Source of the DNA: CAWGGS01 sp046704745
GTDB taxonomy: Bacteria; Desulfobacterota; Desulfobulbia; Desulfobulbales; Desulfocapsaceae
Length of the DNA: 64,000 bases
Reading direction: 5' to 3'
Assembly (NCBI GenBank): GCA_046704745.1
Contig: JBJKRL010000084.1
Span: forward strand, 17,118-81,117
Of the stretch, positions 54,678 to 63,326 are shown in pieces. Position numbers and translations under genes: made by a program. A model generated the notes under the pieces. That model saw only the letters and a list, made by a program, of their open reading frames with translations, did no database searches and was not told where the DNA came from. The number at the start of each line of letters is the position of its first letter. Within the stretch, counting starts at the first letter, position 1.

Positions 54678-54974
54678 ATGAAAACAATCCGAGGAGAACA
54701 TGTCCCTTTTCAATCATTTATGACTTCACATCTCGGCCCGGAAGGACTGACAGAAGAGATGATTAAAAAATCGCTGGCAAAAGTAAGACGATTGCGCTCT
54801 GAATGTTTCATTGACCTTCTGAAAAGATCAGGTCGTCTGTCGAAATCACTCTTGGGCCGACCAAACAAATTCTTCCGCAGGCTTCTTGACCAAAAGCAAA
54901 CCACAAACAGGAGTCTGCGCCTTGAATCTCTTGTCGGACAGACCGGTTGTGCGGCAGGAAAGATTAAACAGTGA
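54678..54974 (+). CDS. Hypothetical protein, 98 aa, putative TetR target
   Basis: A basic, helical protein beginning MKTIRGEHVPFQSFMTSHLG and containing KKSLAKVRRLRSECFIDLL and a basic LSKSLLGRPNKFFRRLL. No family recognised. The ATG follows GCGGAGG, and a TetR-type operator lies upstream. It is about 90 bases before the SnoaL-like gene and probably shares its transcript. It is too short and lacks known motifs to assign a role. Confidence 0.6.
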   Translation: MKTIRGEHVPFQSFMTSHLGPEGLTEEMIKKSLAKVRRLRSECFIDLLKRSGRLSKSLLGRPNKFFRRLLDQKQTTNRSLRLESLVGQTGCAAGKIKQ

Positions 54975-55063
54975 AACAAGAATCAGCGTCTGTCCGGGCC
55001 TGATAAGAAGGTGACTCCCCTCCTGCCCCGTATCTGTGTAAACCAATCACTAGGAGAAAATCT

Positions 55064-55531
55064 ATGTATCCGATTCAAGAACCAATCACAGGCAAAGAAA
55101 GCCTTGGAAATTTATCGTCTCCACATCAGGTACTCATACAATTTTATTCTGCTTTTAATTCAGGCAATATGGAAATTATGTCTAGAAACTGGGCACATTC
55201 TGATGATATTGCAATGGATAATCCTCTTGGCTGCATCAAACGAGGTTGGGCTGAGATTCAGCTGGTTTACCAACGCATTTTTACCGGTTCGGCTCAGGTG
55301 TATGTCGAGTTTTTTGACTACACCATCCACGAAACAGCGGAAACGTTTTACGCCGTTGGAAGAGAGCGAGGCCATTTCCGCTTGAATGGTGAAGAAATAG
55401 CTCTTGCTATTCGCACGAGTCGATTCTTTCATAGGATTAAAGGCCGTTGGAAACAAGTTCACCATCATGGCTCAATAGAAGACCCCCAGCTATTGGACAG
55501 GTATCAATCAGCCGTTTTGGATAACAGGTAG
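55064..55531 (+). CDS. SnoaL-like/NTF2-fold protein
   Basis: 155 aa with the NTF2 cone-fold pattern seen in YybH/DUF4440 proteins: SPHQVLIQFYSAFNSGNMEI, then DDIAMDNPLGCIKRGWAEIQ, VEFFDYTIHETAETFYAVGR, and the C-terminal RIKGRWKQVHHHGSIEDPQL. It could be an enzyme or a ligand-binding protein; no active-site residue can be named. It follows the 98-residue protein and may belong to the TetR regulon. A terminator follows at 55653-55682. Confidence 0.8.
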   Translation: MYPIQEPITGKESLGNLSSPHQVLIQFYSAFNSGNMEIMSRNWAHSDDIAMDNPLGCIKRGWAEIQLVYQRIFTGSAQVYVEFFDYTIHETAETFYAVGRERGHFRLNGEEIALAIRTSRFFHRIKGRWKQVHHHGSIEDPQLLDRYQSAVLDNR

Positions 55532-55652
55532 GAAACTTCCTGTGAGAATTAAGTAGCTCATTCCTGAAAAAGGCGCGCATGAATTTAGAACCCTGACAAC
55601 TTTCACGAAGAAATCTGAAGTGTTTAGCTATATAATATATCCCAACATCTAA

Positions 55653-55682
55653 AATGCACCGGATTACCCGGTGCATTGTTCT
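55653..55682 (+). terminator. Intrinsic terminator after the SnoaL-like gene
   Basis: AATGCACCGG (55653-55662) pairs with CCGGTGCATT (55668-55677) around ATTAC, followed by a T-rich GTTCTATTTT. Confidence 0.75.
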
Positions 55683-55702
55683 ATTTTAAGCGTAAAGTCC
55701 AT

Positions 55703-56785
55703 ATGAAAAATATCTCAAGAAATTTAAACCACATTGGTTTCGATATGTGTTTTTTGGATAAAGTCCCCCCTGAGTGTTTAGAAAAATTTGACGTAGCAAG
55801 AGTGGTTGCTGTTCACAGAGATAGCTATATCATAACTAATGGAGACGTTGATGTTCCAGCGGAGTTGGTGGGTAAAATGCTATTTAATGCTTCGTCCCAA
55901 GTTGACTATCCAGCAGTAGGCGACTGGGTTCTTGTCAGTTTCTATGATCATAATACCTTCGCGATAATTCACGAAATTTTACCTCGTAGATCTTTATTAA
56001 AAAGAAAAATACCTGGCAGAAGAGTTGACTTCCAGTTGATTGCCGCAAATATAGATGTTGCATTCATTGTTCAATCACTGAATGAAAATTTTAACCTCCG
56101 TCGTCTTGAACGTTATTTAGTCATGGTTAATGATGCTAAAATTCAACCCATTGTACTATTAAGCAAGAGTGATTTGCTTGACAACAAAACCATCACGGAA
56201 ATAACAGAAAGAATTCAATACATTATACCACAGTTGCAAATTGTCCCTTTCAGCAATAAAAATACACCCGATTTGGGCAATATAAAACAGAATATGCAAG
56301 CTGGTGTAACATATTGCCTTCTGGGTTCTTCTGGTGTCGGCAAAACAACCTTACTGAATAATCTGATTGGCGAATCGAAATTTATTACTAAAACAGTAAG
56401 TAAGAAGGAGAGTAAAGGAAAGCATGCCACGCCCCGGAGACAGATGATTAAATTGGATTTTGGAGCACTTGTGGTAGACACACCAGGTATGCGAGAGCTA
56501 GGAAACTTTTCGGTAGCAACAGGTCTTGGAGAAACCTTTAACGAGATATCCGAGCTGGCGGAAAAATGTCAATTTGCTAATTGTACCCATGTTAGGGAAA
56601 AAGGTTGTGCAGTATTACATGCTGTAAAAAATGGTCAATTATCTGCAAAGAGGCACCAAAACTACCTGAAAATGAACAAGGAATCCGCTTATAATGAGAT
56701 ATCCTACCTTGAAAAAAGGAAAAAAGATAAAAAATTCGGGAAATTTTGTAAGACTGTAATGAAACAGAAGAAAAGTCAAAGATAG
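55703..56785 (+). CDS. rsgA: Ribosome small-subunit-dependent GTPase
   Basis: A circularly permuted GTPase (about 360 aa) that aids 30S maturation. An N-terminal OB fold (to ~110) is followed by the permuted G domain: G4 in LLSKSDLLD, G1 in GSSGVGKTTLLNNLIG and G3 in DTPGMRE. The C-terminal zinc finger has CQFANCTHVREKGCAVLHA. The ATG at 55703 is chosen, as a TTG nine codons upstream overlaps the terminator. Its composition is distinctly more AT-rich than the neighbours and it is surrounded by mobile-type sequence, so lateral gain, or a second rsgA copy, is possible. Confidence 0.93.
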   Translation: MKNISRNLNHIGFDMCFLDKVPPECLEKFDVARVVAVHRDSYIITNGDVDVPAELVGKMLFNASSQVDYPAVGDWVLVSFYDHNTFAIIHEILPRRSLLKRKIPGRRVDFQLIAANIDVAFIVQSLNENFNLRRLERYLVMVNDAKIQPIVLLSKSDLLDNKTITEITERIQYIIPQLQIVPFSNKNTPDLGNIKQNMQAGVTYCLLGSSGVGKTTLLNNLIGESKFITKTVSKKESKGKHATPRRQMIKLDFGALVVDTPGMRELGNFSVATGLGETFNEISELAEKCQFANCTHVREKGCAVLHAVKNGQLSAKRHQNYLKMNKESAYNEISYLEKRKKDKKFGKFCKTVMKQKKSQR

Positions 56786-56849
56786 CAGAGAACATGAGCG
56801 TTCATCAGATGGCGAGAACGATTGCAGCAGGTATTATCTTAGTTAGTTA

Positions 56850-56999
56850 CCATCCCGAAACGAGGGATTTCGGAGTCTTCGCTTACCTCTTCTAAATCTA
56901 GACGCGCGAAGAATTTTACCGCAGGCATATAATTGATATTCCGAGGATAAAATATTGAGCGCAACGACGAGTTAGGTGAAAAGCGCCGTTTTCGGATGG
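56850..56999. mobile_element. Dispersed MITE-like repeat, shorter copy 2
   Basis: Shares with copy 1 the blocks TCGGAGTCTxxGCTTACC, GAAxAATTTTACCGCAGGCA (about 56910-56932), and GGATAAAATxTTGAGCxxAAC, but lacks about 35 bp between them. Outer ends (CCATCCCGAAA and TTTCGGATGG) form an imperfect inverted repeat unlike those of copy 1, so the ends may be degraded or belong to another subfamily. Confidence 0.6.
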
Positions 57000-57203
57000 A
57001 AACTAGTTATGTTTGCCATCACTTCGGTTCAGGCATATGTGATTGAACCCAAAGCAGCAGCGCTGAAAAACGCAATCCCTTCCTTTGAAACTACTCCGCA
57101 GGATGATCACCTTCGTGTCCAGTTTCGGAAATTGCACGGATTGTCGACAGCAAGTAACCTTGCTGTTATCGGCGGTGGTATCGCTTTAATTGCCCTTCTG
57201 TAA
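56976..57203 (+). pseudogene. DUF4149-like membrane protein, C-terminal remnant
   Basis: The 5' end lies within the dispersed repeat, so no real start exists. The readable part (from about residue 6 of the ORF) is QAYVIEPKAAALKNAIPSFE, RVQFRKLHGLSTASNL and a final helix AVIGGGIALIALL, which match the end of DUF4149/TMEM205-like proteins of about 150 aa. The missing front half suggests deletion associated with the repeat. Confidence 0.55.
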
Positions 57204-57453
57204 AATTGCTCTCCATTAAAAAGCCGGATACGTATACGCATAACGGATAAAGTGATACATTAGGACAAGACCATACTGCCGTGGGACTCGACGTATAGGC
57301 AAATCGAGCAGATGCATTATTATGTGGTAAGAGGGAGAGTGACCGGTTACCCGGGAAACGAGCACAGGAGACACCCCTCTTCTCTGAGATCGGAAACGCC
57401 CGTCTTTTGACAATATATCGGTATAACAGGAAAATAAGAATGAACTAAGGAGT

Positions 57454-59001
57454 ATGGCAGAGAAAACAGAACACAAACTCGGATTGCGGCACCTGCGTGT
57501 CGAGGACTACGAAGCGGTGAGGGACATGAGCGCACGGGTCTATAAAGGCCTCTCGGCCCCTTATACGAGAACGGAAATCGAAACCCTCATCGGACGATTC
57601 GGAGAAGGCCAGATCTGTATTGAAGACAACGGCAAACCTGTAGCAGTAGCCTTCTCCATCATTATCGACTTCAGTCTGTTCGGCAATCATCACACGTATC
57701 GGCAGATCACCGGCAACGGCACGTTCAAAACCCACGATCCTGAAGGCGATTATCTCTATGGCATTGATGTCTTCGTCGATCCTGACTATCGTGGAATGCG
57801 ATTGGGACGCCGCCTCTACGACGCACGCAAGGATTTGGCGGTTAATCTCAACCTCAAAGGGATACTGCTCGGCGGCCGGATACCCGGATATCGGGACCAT
57901 GCGTATAGTATGTCCTCCCAGGAATACATTCTCAAGGTCCAAAACAAGGAGTTGATCGACAATGTCCTCACCTTTCAACTCTCCAACGATTTCCACGTCC
58001 GCAACCTGCTCGACAATTACTGGCTCGAAGACCATCAATCACGCGGCAACGCGGTCCTGCTGGAATGGGTAAATATTTATTACCAGAAAAAAACACGCCT
58101 GATCGGCGGCACCAAGTCCATTGCCCGCCTCGGCGTCGTACAGTGGCAGATGCGGCGATTCGCCTCCTTTGACGACTTCCTGCAGCAGGTGGAATTTTTT
58201 GTGGATACGGTCTCCGACTACCAATCCGATATCGTGCTCTTCCCCGAATTGTTCAACGCGCCGCTTATCCATACCTACGAAAACACAAGCCCCTCCGAAG
58301 CCATGCGCCTGCTCGCAGAGTATACAGAAAAAATGCGGCTGGCCATGATCGACATGGCCCTGGCCTACAACATCAACATAGTGAGCGGCAGCGTCCCCAC
58401 CATCGACGACAAAGGGAGACTGATCAATGTCTCCTATCTCTGCCGCAGGGATGGCACCTGGGATAGCCAGGAGAAGCTGCATATCACCCCGGATGAAGAA
58501 ATGCACTGGGGCTTCGCCGGCGGTGACGAACTCAAGGTTTTCGATACCGATGTCGGTAAGATCGGTGTACTGGTTTGTTACGACATCGAATTTCCGGAAC
58601 TTGCCAGGCTGCAAACCGAAAAAGGTATGAGAATTCTGCTCACTCCCTTCTGGACCGACACCGTGAACGGCTACCTGAGAGTGCGCCGTTGCGCCCAGGC
58701 CCGGGCCATCGAAAACGAGTGTTATGTGGCGATATCCGGGAGTGTCGGCAATATTCCCAAGGTGGAAACCATGGGTATCCAATATTCCCAGGCTGCGATC
58801 TTCACCCCTTCCGATTTTTCCTTTCCCCACGATGCCATCGCCTCAGAAGCGACACCGGGGGTAGAGACCACCCTGATAACCGATCTCGACCTGGATCTGA
58901 TCAAAGAGCTCCGCCGTAAGGGGAGTGTCAGGAATATGGAAAGCCGTCGAAACGACCTCTACGAGTTGCGCTGGCTGCAAAAGACAAAAAAAAATATCTG
59001 A
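57454..59001 (+). CDS. Bifunctional GNAT acetyltransferase / carbon-nitrogen hydrolase
   Basis: 515 aa. The N-terminal ~210 residues form a GNAT domain (LGLRHLRVEDYEAVRDMSAR, YGIDVFVDPDYRGMRLGRRL). After a short linker, a nitrilase-superfamily domain carries the Glu-Lys-Cys triad: Glu in IVLFPELFNAP (~262), Lys in EKLHITPDEE (~343), and Cys in GVLVCYDIEFPEL (~374). Such fusions are found in several phyla; the substrate is unknown. AGGAG lies unusually close to ATG 57454. It stands alone between the repeat region and the asr operon. Confidence 0.9.
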   Translation: MAEKTEHKLGLRHLRVEDYEAVRDMSARVYKGLSAPYTRTEIETLIGRFGEGQICIEDNGKPVAVAFSIIIDFSLFGNHHTYRQITGNGTFKTHDPEGDYLYGIDVFVDPDYRGMRLGRRLYDARKDLAVNLNLKGILLGGRIPGYRDHAYSMSSQEYILKVQNKELIDNVLTFQLSNDFHVRNLLDNYWLEDHQSRGNAVLLEWVNIYYQKKTRLIGGTKSIARLGVVQWQMRRFASFDDFLQQVEFFVDTVSDYQSDIVLFPELFNAPLIHTYENTSPSEAMRLLAEYTEKMRLAMIDMALAYNINIVSGSVPTIDDKGRLINVSYLCRRDGTWDSQEKLHITPDEEMHWGFAGGDELKVFDTDVGKIGVLVCYDIEFPELARLQTEKGMRILLTPFWTDTVNGYLRVRRCAQARAIENECYVAISGSVGNIPKVETMGIQYSQAAIFTPSDFSFPHDAIASEATPGVETTLITDLDLDLIKELRRKGSVRNMESRRNDLYELRWLQKTKKNI

Positions 59002-59374
59002 TTGCCAACCGCCAGAGGCGTGTTGGCCTTCAGGCAATAACCTTCCGACAACCTCGATCTTCATAGGTTAATGAGCGCTCGCGAGGCCTTCATAGTGTTT
59101 AGCGGATGACGCCATATATTTTTTGCGATTCCAACAAAGCTAAATTTGATCTAAGTCAATGTTTCAAGCAGTGCTTTGCAGTACGAAGTACAAGGGTTTT
59201 TTTGAGAAATTGCTCTTTCACCCACCTCTTGTCATGTGTTGGATACAATTTGCTCGCCTGCCTTGATCTTGGACCAAGCAGCAGGTGTATCAAGGGAACC
59301 TTTTGAAAAGCCGGAAAGTCAAATGGGCCTTTCTGACTGTTATTATAAAAATTCAGAACGTAAGGAGGCAGGGC
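59002..59374. other. asr promoter region, 373 bp
   Basis: No gene. Contains an FNR-type box (59146-59159) and a GAGCGCTC palindrome near 59070. AAGGAGG precedes asrA. Confidence 0.6.
59146..59159. promoter_or_regulatory. FNR/DNR-type binding box upstream of asrA
   Basis: TTGATCTAAGTCAA fits TTGAY-N4-RTCAA exactly. It lies about 215 bp before asrA, in a gene-free region, and suits regulators with an E-xx-SR recognition helix such as the one at 7957-8628. Confidence 0.7.
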
Positions 59375-60391
59375 ATGGGATACCGGTTATCGGCCCAACA
59401 ATTTGATCAGCTCCTTGAAAACCTGCAGAGAAGGTACAAAATTTTCGGTCCGGTAGTGGACGCGGACGGGGGAAGTCTGTCGGATACAGATCGAGTCACG
59501 TACAAAGAAGTGAATCGCCTGACGGATCTGGAGCTGCACCGAAAAAGCTATTTTTCTCCGAAAGAGGTTTTCTATCCCATACGGGAAACCCTTTTCTATT
59601 TTGCAGACGGAGAAATTCGCGTACCCGAACTAGAGGACAAAGATATTATAATTCTGCTTCGCCCCTGTGATATCACCGGGATCGAACGATTGGACACCAT
59701 CTTCTGCGCAAACGGTGACGAGCAGGATTTTTATTATAAACGAAGGCGGGATAAGGTGAGATTTTTCATGATCGAATGCACCACTGGATTTGACAGCTGC
59801 TGGTGTGTTGCCATGAACGCCAATATAACCGAGTCCTACGATGCGGCTTTCAGGTTTGCCGGCGACGAGATCTTAGTCGAAGTGAGAAATGAGGAATTTA
59901 CAGGCGAATTCATCTCCTTTCCAAAGAAAGACGTTGCAATCCGGTTTATAGAAAAAAATACAAGGCAGGTTCGAATTCCCCAGGTGGGCGAAGTAACGTC
60001 CCGGCTCTTTGAACATGACATGTGGAAGGAATACACCGCCCGCTGCATCGCCTGTGGCCGCTGCAATACGTCATGCATTACCTGTTCGTGTTTTACCATG
60101 CAGGATACGGCCTTCGGAACCGGCAAAAAAATGGGGGAGCGACGCAGACGCTGGGCCGGATGCCAGATCGACGGATTTACCGATATGGCGGGAGGGCACA
60201 GGTTCCGAGTGCAGAATGGAGACAAAATGCGCTTTAAAACCCTGCATAAGGTCAACGATTTTAAAAGGCGTTTCGGTAAGCATCAGTGTGTGGGGTGCGG
60301 TCGATGCGATGATGTGTGTCCCCAGTACATTTCCTTTGCCCGATGTGTCGATACCTTGTCTCAAATCATTGCCGGGGAGGAAAACAGATGA
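59375..60391 (+). CDS. asrA: Anaerobic sulfite reductase subunit A
   Basis: 338 aa ferredoxin-like subunit of the NADH-dependent siroheme sulfite reductase. Two C-terminal 4Fe-4S-type motifs are visible: CIACGRCNTSCITCSC and CVGCGRCDDVCPQ. The middle has ILLRPCDITGIERLD and CTTGFDSCWCVAMN. ATG 59375 follows AAGGAGG; an in-frame start 30 codons upstream is poorer. It overlaps asrB as ATGA. It probably shuttles electrons from AsrB to AsrC in the cytoplasm. Confidence 0.95.
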   Translation: MGYRLSAQQFDQLLENLQRRYKIFGPVVDADGGSLSDTDRVTYKEVNRLTDLELHRKSYFSPKEVFYPIRETLFYFADGEIRVPELEDKDIIILLRPCDITGIERLDTIFCANGDEQDFYYKRRRDKVRFFMIECTTGFDSCWCVAMNANITESYDAAFRFAGDEILVEVRNEEFTGEFISFPKKDVAIRFIEKNTRQVRIPQVGEVTSRLFEHDMWKEYTARCIACGRCNTSCITCSCFTMQDTAFGTGKKMGERRRRWAGCQIDGFTDMAGGHRFRVQNGDKMRFKTLHKVNDFKRRFGKHQCVGCGRCDDVCPQYISFARCVDTLSQIIAGEENR

Positions 60392-61176
60392 AAAACCCCT
60401 ACCTTCCAGAAAAAATTCAGATACTTGAAATAACAGAAGAGACATCCATCGATTCGACTTTTACCCTTGCTTGGGACAGGCCGCTACGGCCCGGTCAATT
60501 TCTGCAGCTTTCCGTGCCCGGAGTTGGCGAAGCGCCCATCTCAGTCAGTGACTTTGCCAACGGCAAATTGTGTATGACTATCCGCAGAGTAGGCCGTCTC
60601 ACCGATGCACTATTCAAGCTGCAGCCGGGCGAATACCTCCATGCAAGGGGTCCCTACGGCAATGGATTTCTCGACAGTGATTATTTCGGCTCAGATCTCA
60701 AGATAATTGCCGGAGGAACGGGACTTGCCCCGGTCAAGAAGGTGATCAAAAACTCCATCGGGAGCGACCGGCTGCAAAGCCTGGAGGTACTGATTGGGTT
60801 CAAAACCCCCGATGACATCCTGTTTCGAAAAGAGATCGATGCCTGGGTGCGTGCGGGAATTGCAACTCTCACCGTCGATGACGCACCTGTTGGCTGGAGT
60901 GGCAATACGGGATTGATCACACAGTATATCCCCTCTCTCAATTTAGACAATCGCAAGAGAAGCAAATTTATTGTTGTGGGGCCTCCCGTGATGATCAAAT
61001 TCGCCACTCTTGAGCTTTTGAGGCTACGGATTGCAGAAGAAAACATCTGGGTCTCTTTTGAACGCAACATGAGCTGTGGGATCGGGAAATGCGGGCACTG
61101 CAAAATCGATGAGACCTATGTCTGTCTGGAAGGTCCTGTTTTTAGGTACACCAAAGCCAAAAAGCTTCTTGACTGA
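60388..61176 (+). CDS. asrB: Anaerobic sulfite reductase subunit B
   Basis: 262 aa FAD/NAD-binding subunit resembling ferredoxin-NAD reductase. N-terminal flavin domain: LRPGQFLQLSVPGVGEAPIS. NAD domain: LKIIAGGTGLAPVKKVIKNS. The C-terminal 2Fe-2S motif is CGIGKCGHCKIDETYVC. It accepts electrons from NADH. Start ATG 60388 follows GGGGAGG and overlaps the asrA stop. A ~200-bp gap with a GC-rich hairpin separates it from asrC, which is wider than usual. Confidence 0.95.
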   Translation: MKNPYLPEKIQILEITEETSIDSTFTLAWDRPLRPGQFLQLSVPGVGEAPISVSDFANGKLCMTIRRVGRLTDALFKLQPGEYLHARGPYGNGFLDSDYFGSDLKIIAGGTGLAPVKKVIKNSIGSDRLQSLEVLIGFKTPDDILFRKEIDAWVRAGIATLTVDDAPVGWSGNTGLITQYIPSLNLDNRKRSKFIVVGPPVMIKFATLELLRLRIAEENIWVSFERNMSCGIGKCGHCKIDETYVCLEGPVFRYTKAKKLLD

Positions 61177-61375
61177 GGAGCCCATGGACCGCAGCTTTTT
61201 AGGTTTTAATACGTTTTATTGATTACCACTGAATCTCAGCTTTGTCCGTAAAGAGGGGGTGGCTACGCCCCCGTGATTTTTACCTGAAATATGGTGATTA
61301 TCAGATAAGTTTTTTTAAGAGCAAAACAGGTTCCGGCAATACGACGGGAACCGTTGAATACCCTAGGAGGACGCT
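61177..61375 (+). other. asrB-asrC spacer with hairpin
   Basis: GGGGG and CCCCC near 61254-61271 flank TGGCTACG, followed by a T-rich stretch ATTTTTACC. This could be a weak terminator or attenuator modulating asrC relative to asrAB. Confidence 0.45.
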
Positions 61376-62353
61376 TTGAGTGTCAATACCAAAAACGTAA
61401 TAAAAAATGCCTACCGGATAACGAAATCCCGTGGCAAAACCGCTCTACGCATCCGGGTTCCCGGTGGGCACATGGAAACAAAATTTTTTCAGATTATCCA
61501 CGAGATCGCCGAAAAATATGGGGACGGCACGGCTCATCTCACCACTCGTCAGGGTTTTGAGCTGCCCGGAATCGATTTTGAAAATATTGCCGAAATCAAT
61601 ACAAAAATACGGCCGCTCATCGAATTTCTCGGATTGGATCTGGCCGTAGACGATGGGGGGTATCCGGCGGCAGGTACTCGAAACATCAGCGCCTGTATCG
61701 GCAACCGGGTCTGCCCGTTCGGCAATGATGACACAACGGCTTTTGCAAGGGAATTGGAGCAGGCGGTCTATCCCAACGATCTGCATTTCAAGATTGCCGT
61801 CACCGGCTGCCCCAACGACTGCATCAAAGCGGTCATGAATGACTTCGGTATAATCTGTACGGTGGAGCCGGTGTATGACGAATCACGCTGCATCGGCTGT
61901 GGTGCCTGTGTGGGCAATTGCGCCAAATCGGTCACACATGCTCTTACCATGAAGGAATTTTCAGTGGTGCGCGATCCCAACGCCTGCATCGGCTGTGGAG
62001 AATGCATCAGGAAATGTCCTACCGAGGCGTTAACAAGATCAAAAGTAAAATCGTATCGGATGGTTATCATGGGAAGGACCGGGAAAAAAAATCCGAGAAT
62101 AGCCAGAACCTTCATCAAATGGGGAGACAAGGAGTCTCTCATCAGGATTATCCAAAACACCTATACCTTCGTCGAGCGTCATATCGACCGCAGCAAGGAC
62201 AAGGAACATATCGGCTATATCGTCGACCGGGTGGGTTTTAGGACGTTTAAGGAAGAGGTCTTAGAAGGTGTGCGCTTAAATGATCGGGCCTTGGTGGCGG
62301 AGCATATCGACTGGGGCGGTTATTACTATAAAAGCGATGCGGATTTGAAGTAG
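61376..62353 (+). CDS. asrC: Anaerobic sulfite reductase subunit C (siroheme)
   Basis: 325 aa catalytic subunit reducing sulfite to sulfide. The siroheme/4Fe-4S ligands are CIGNRVC...CPNDC: C-x5-C in SACIGNRVCPFGND and C-x3-C in TGCPNDCIKAV. A ferredoxin insert carries CIGCGACVGNC and CIGCGECIRKC. Start is TTG, 61376, after AGGAGG. A sulfate reducer would also have DsrAB; none is in the window, so Asr could be the dissimilatory, assimilatory or detoxifying sulfite reductase. Confidence 0.95.
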   Translation: MSVNTKNVIKNAYRITKSRGKTALRIRVPGGHMETKFFQIIHEIAEKYGDGTAHLTTRQGFELPGIDFENIAEINTKIRPLIEFLGLDLAVDDGGYPAAGTRNISACIGNRVCPFGNDDTTAFARELEQAVYPNDLHFKIAVTGCPNDCIKAVMNDFGIICTVEPVYDESRCIGCGACVGNCAKSVTHALTMKEFSVVRDPNACIGCGECIRKCPTEALTRSKVKSYRMVIMGRTGKKNPRIARTFIKWGDKESLIRIIQNTYTFVERHIDRSKDKEHIGYIVDRVGFRTFKEEVLEGVRLNDRALVAEHIDWGGYYYKSDADLK

Positions 62354-62362
62354 GAGGAGAAC

Positions 62363-62809
62363 ATGAGTGAACTTTTTGTCCTGGAAGATATCTTAAACGC
62401 TTTGATCACCCTTGAAAGCCATGGCAACCGCCTATACCTGGCTCTGGCGGACCGGGCGGCCGATGTGGAAGCGATGAAGCTGTTTGCCGATCTGGCCAAA
62501 CAGGAGCTGCAGCATAAGGAAATCTATATGGGTTTCAAAGAAAAACTCGGCGGGCAGACGGATCTGGATGAAGACTATACGGCCTATCTGACCGAGCTTT
62601 TGCGCAGCAACATACAACTTGAGCGGATCGATCTCCATAGTTATGATCATGATCAGGCCTTAAAACTTGGAATTCAACTGGAAAAGGACACGCTTTCACT
62701 CCTTGGTGAATTGGAAAGAATCCTCAGCGAAAAAAAAGGCAGGATTGAAAAATTGGTGGAAGAGGAAAGACGACATCTGGTACAGCTGCTGCAACTACAA
62801 AGGAGTTGA
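62363..62809 (+). CDS. Rubrerythrin/ferritin-like protein
   Basis: 148 aa four-helix-bundle protein. Diiron-type carboxylates and His are placed as in the rubrerythrin family: LITLESHGNRLY (Glu), FADLAKQELQHKEIY (ExxH), and LGIQLEKDTLSLLGELE later. No rubredoxin tail is present. It starts 9 bases after asrC with AGGAGA as ribosome-binding site, so it belongs to the asr operon. A role in protecting the iron-sulfur sulfite reductase from oxidants is inferred from position. Confidence 0.88.
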   Translation: MSELFVLEDILNALITLESHGNRLYLALADRAADVEAMKLFADLAKQELQHKEIYMGFKEKLGGQTDLDEDYTAYLTELLRSNIQLERIDLHSYDHDQALKLGIQLEKDTLSLLGELERILSEKKGRIEKLVEEERRHLVQLLQLQRS

Positions 62810-62948
62810 CTCAAACGGCTGTAACCGCACTCCTGGTTTGAGAAAGGACTTGAAGGAGATCGCAATCGGCTGCAGAAAGAAACCAAGGGGCCTTAAAAAA
62901 AGACCCCTTGTTGCACGAGTATCAGCCGGGAAAGGTACCAATCACAGG

Positions 62949-63326
62949 CTATTTCTCCGATCTTATCAATCGTGGAGCCCAGGTAAGAATATCATTTTGT
63001 TCATATTCCTGAAGGAATTTCTCACCGGTCCATTCTTTGACCTGATTCATATATCCATTTCTCATGACTTTGAAACTAATGGTATCATTATTGTCAAAGG
63101 CATCCTTGTCGAGTACCGTTATGCCACGATATGGTGTAACCCCAAGAAAAATCCACGGGGAATCAGTTTTGGGTTCGTGCTTCTGTATTCTGTACACGAT
63201 GAACGAGCCCTCCGGCTCCGAATGAATATTCAGATTTACAGCCTTGGTGGAAGCGCACGATGAAAACAAACCGGAAACAGCAAGGCAACAGACAGCAAGA
63301 GCAAACCAACGAAATTTCGAAATCAT
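62949..63326 (-). CDS. PEGA-like lipoprotein
   Basis: 125 aa with signal peptide and lipobox LFSSC. The mature part, with LNIHSEPEGSFIVYR and later FLGVTPYRG and KVMRNGYMNQVKEW, follows the PEGA pattern (S-x-P-x-G, G-x-T-P, GY). Probably outer-membrane or periplasmic; binding partner unknown. It shares family and orientation with the next gene, 167 bases away, and converges with the rubrerythrin-like gene. Confidence 0.75.
   Translation of the reverse strand: MISKFRWFALAVCCLAVSGLFSSCASTKAVNLNIHSEPEGSFIVYRIQKHEPKTDSPWIFLGVTPYRGITVLDKDAFDNNDTISFKVMRNGYMNQVKEWTGEKFLQEYEQNDILTWAPRLIRSEK

Larger units (their letters stand above)
56786..57453. other. Mobile-element-associated intergenic region, about 670 bp
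   Basis: Holds the second dispersed repeat copy (56850-56999), a DUF4149 C-terminal remnant to 57203, and a spacer without genes before the GNAT/nitrilase gene. Confidence 0.6.

Noticed and set aside
56794..56892. N-terminal half of the DUF4149 gene before the repeat
   Set aside because: The 33-codon ORF (MSVHQMART...) does not match the start of that family and runs into the repeat.
62883..62911. Terminator after the rubrerythrin-like gene
   Set aside because: CAAGGGG/CCCCTTG can pair, but the stem is short, the loop is A-rich and no T-run follows.
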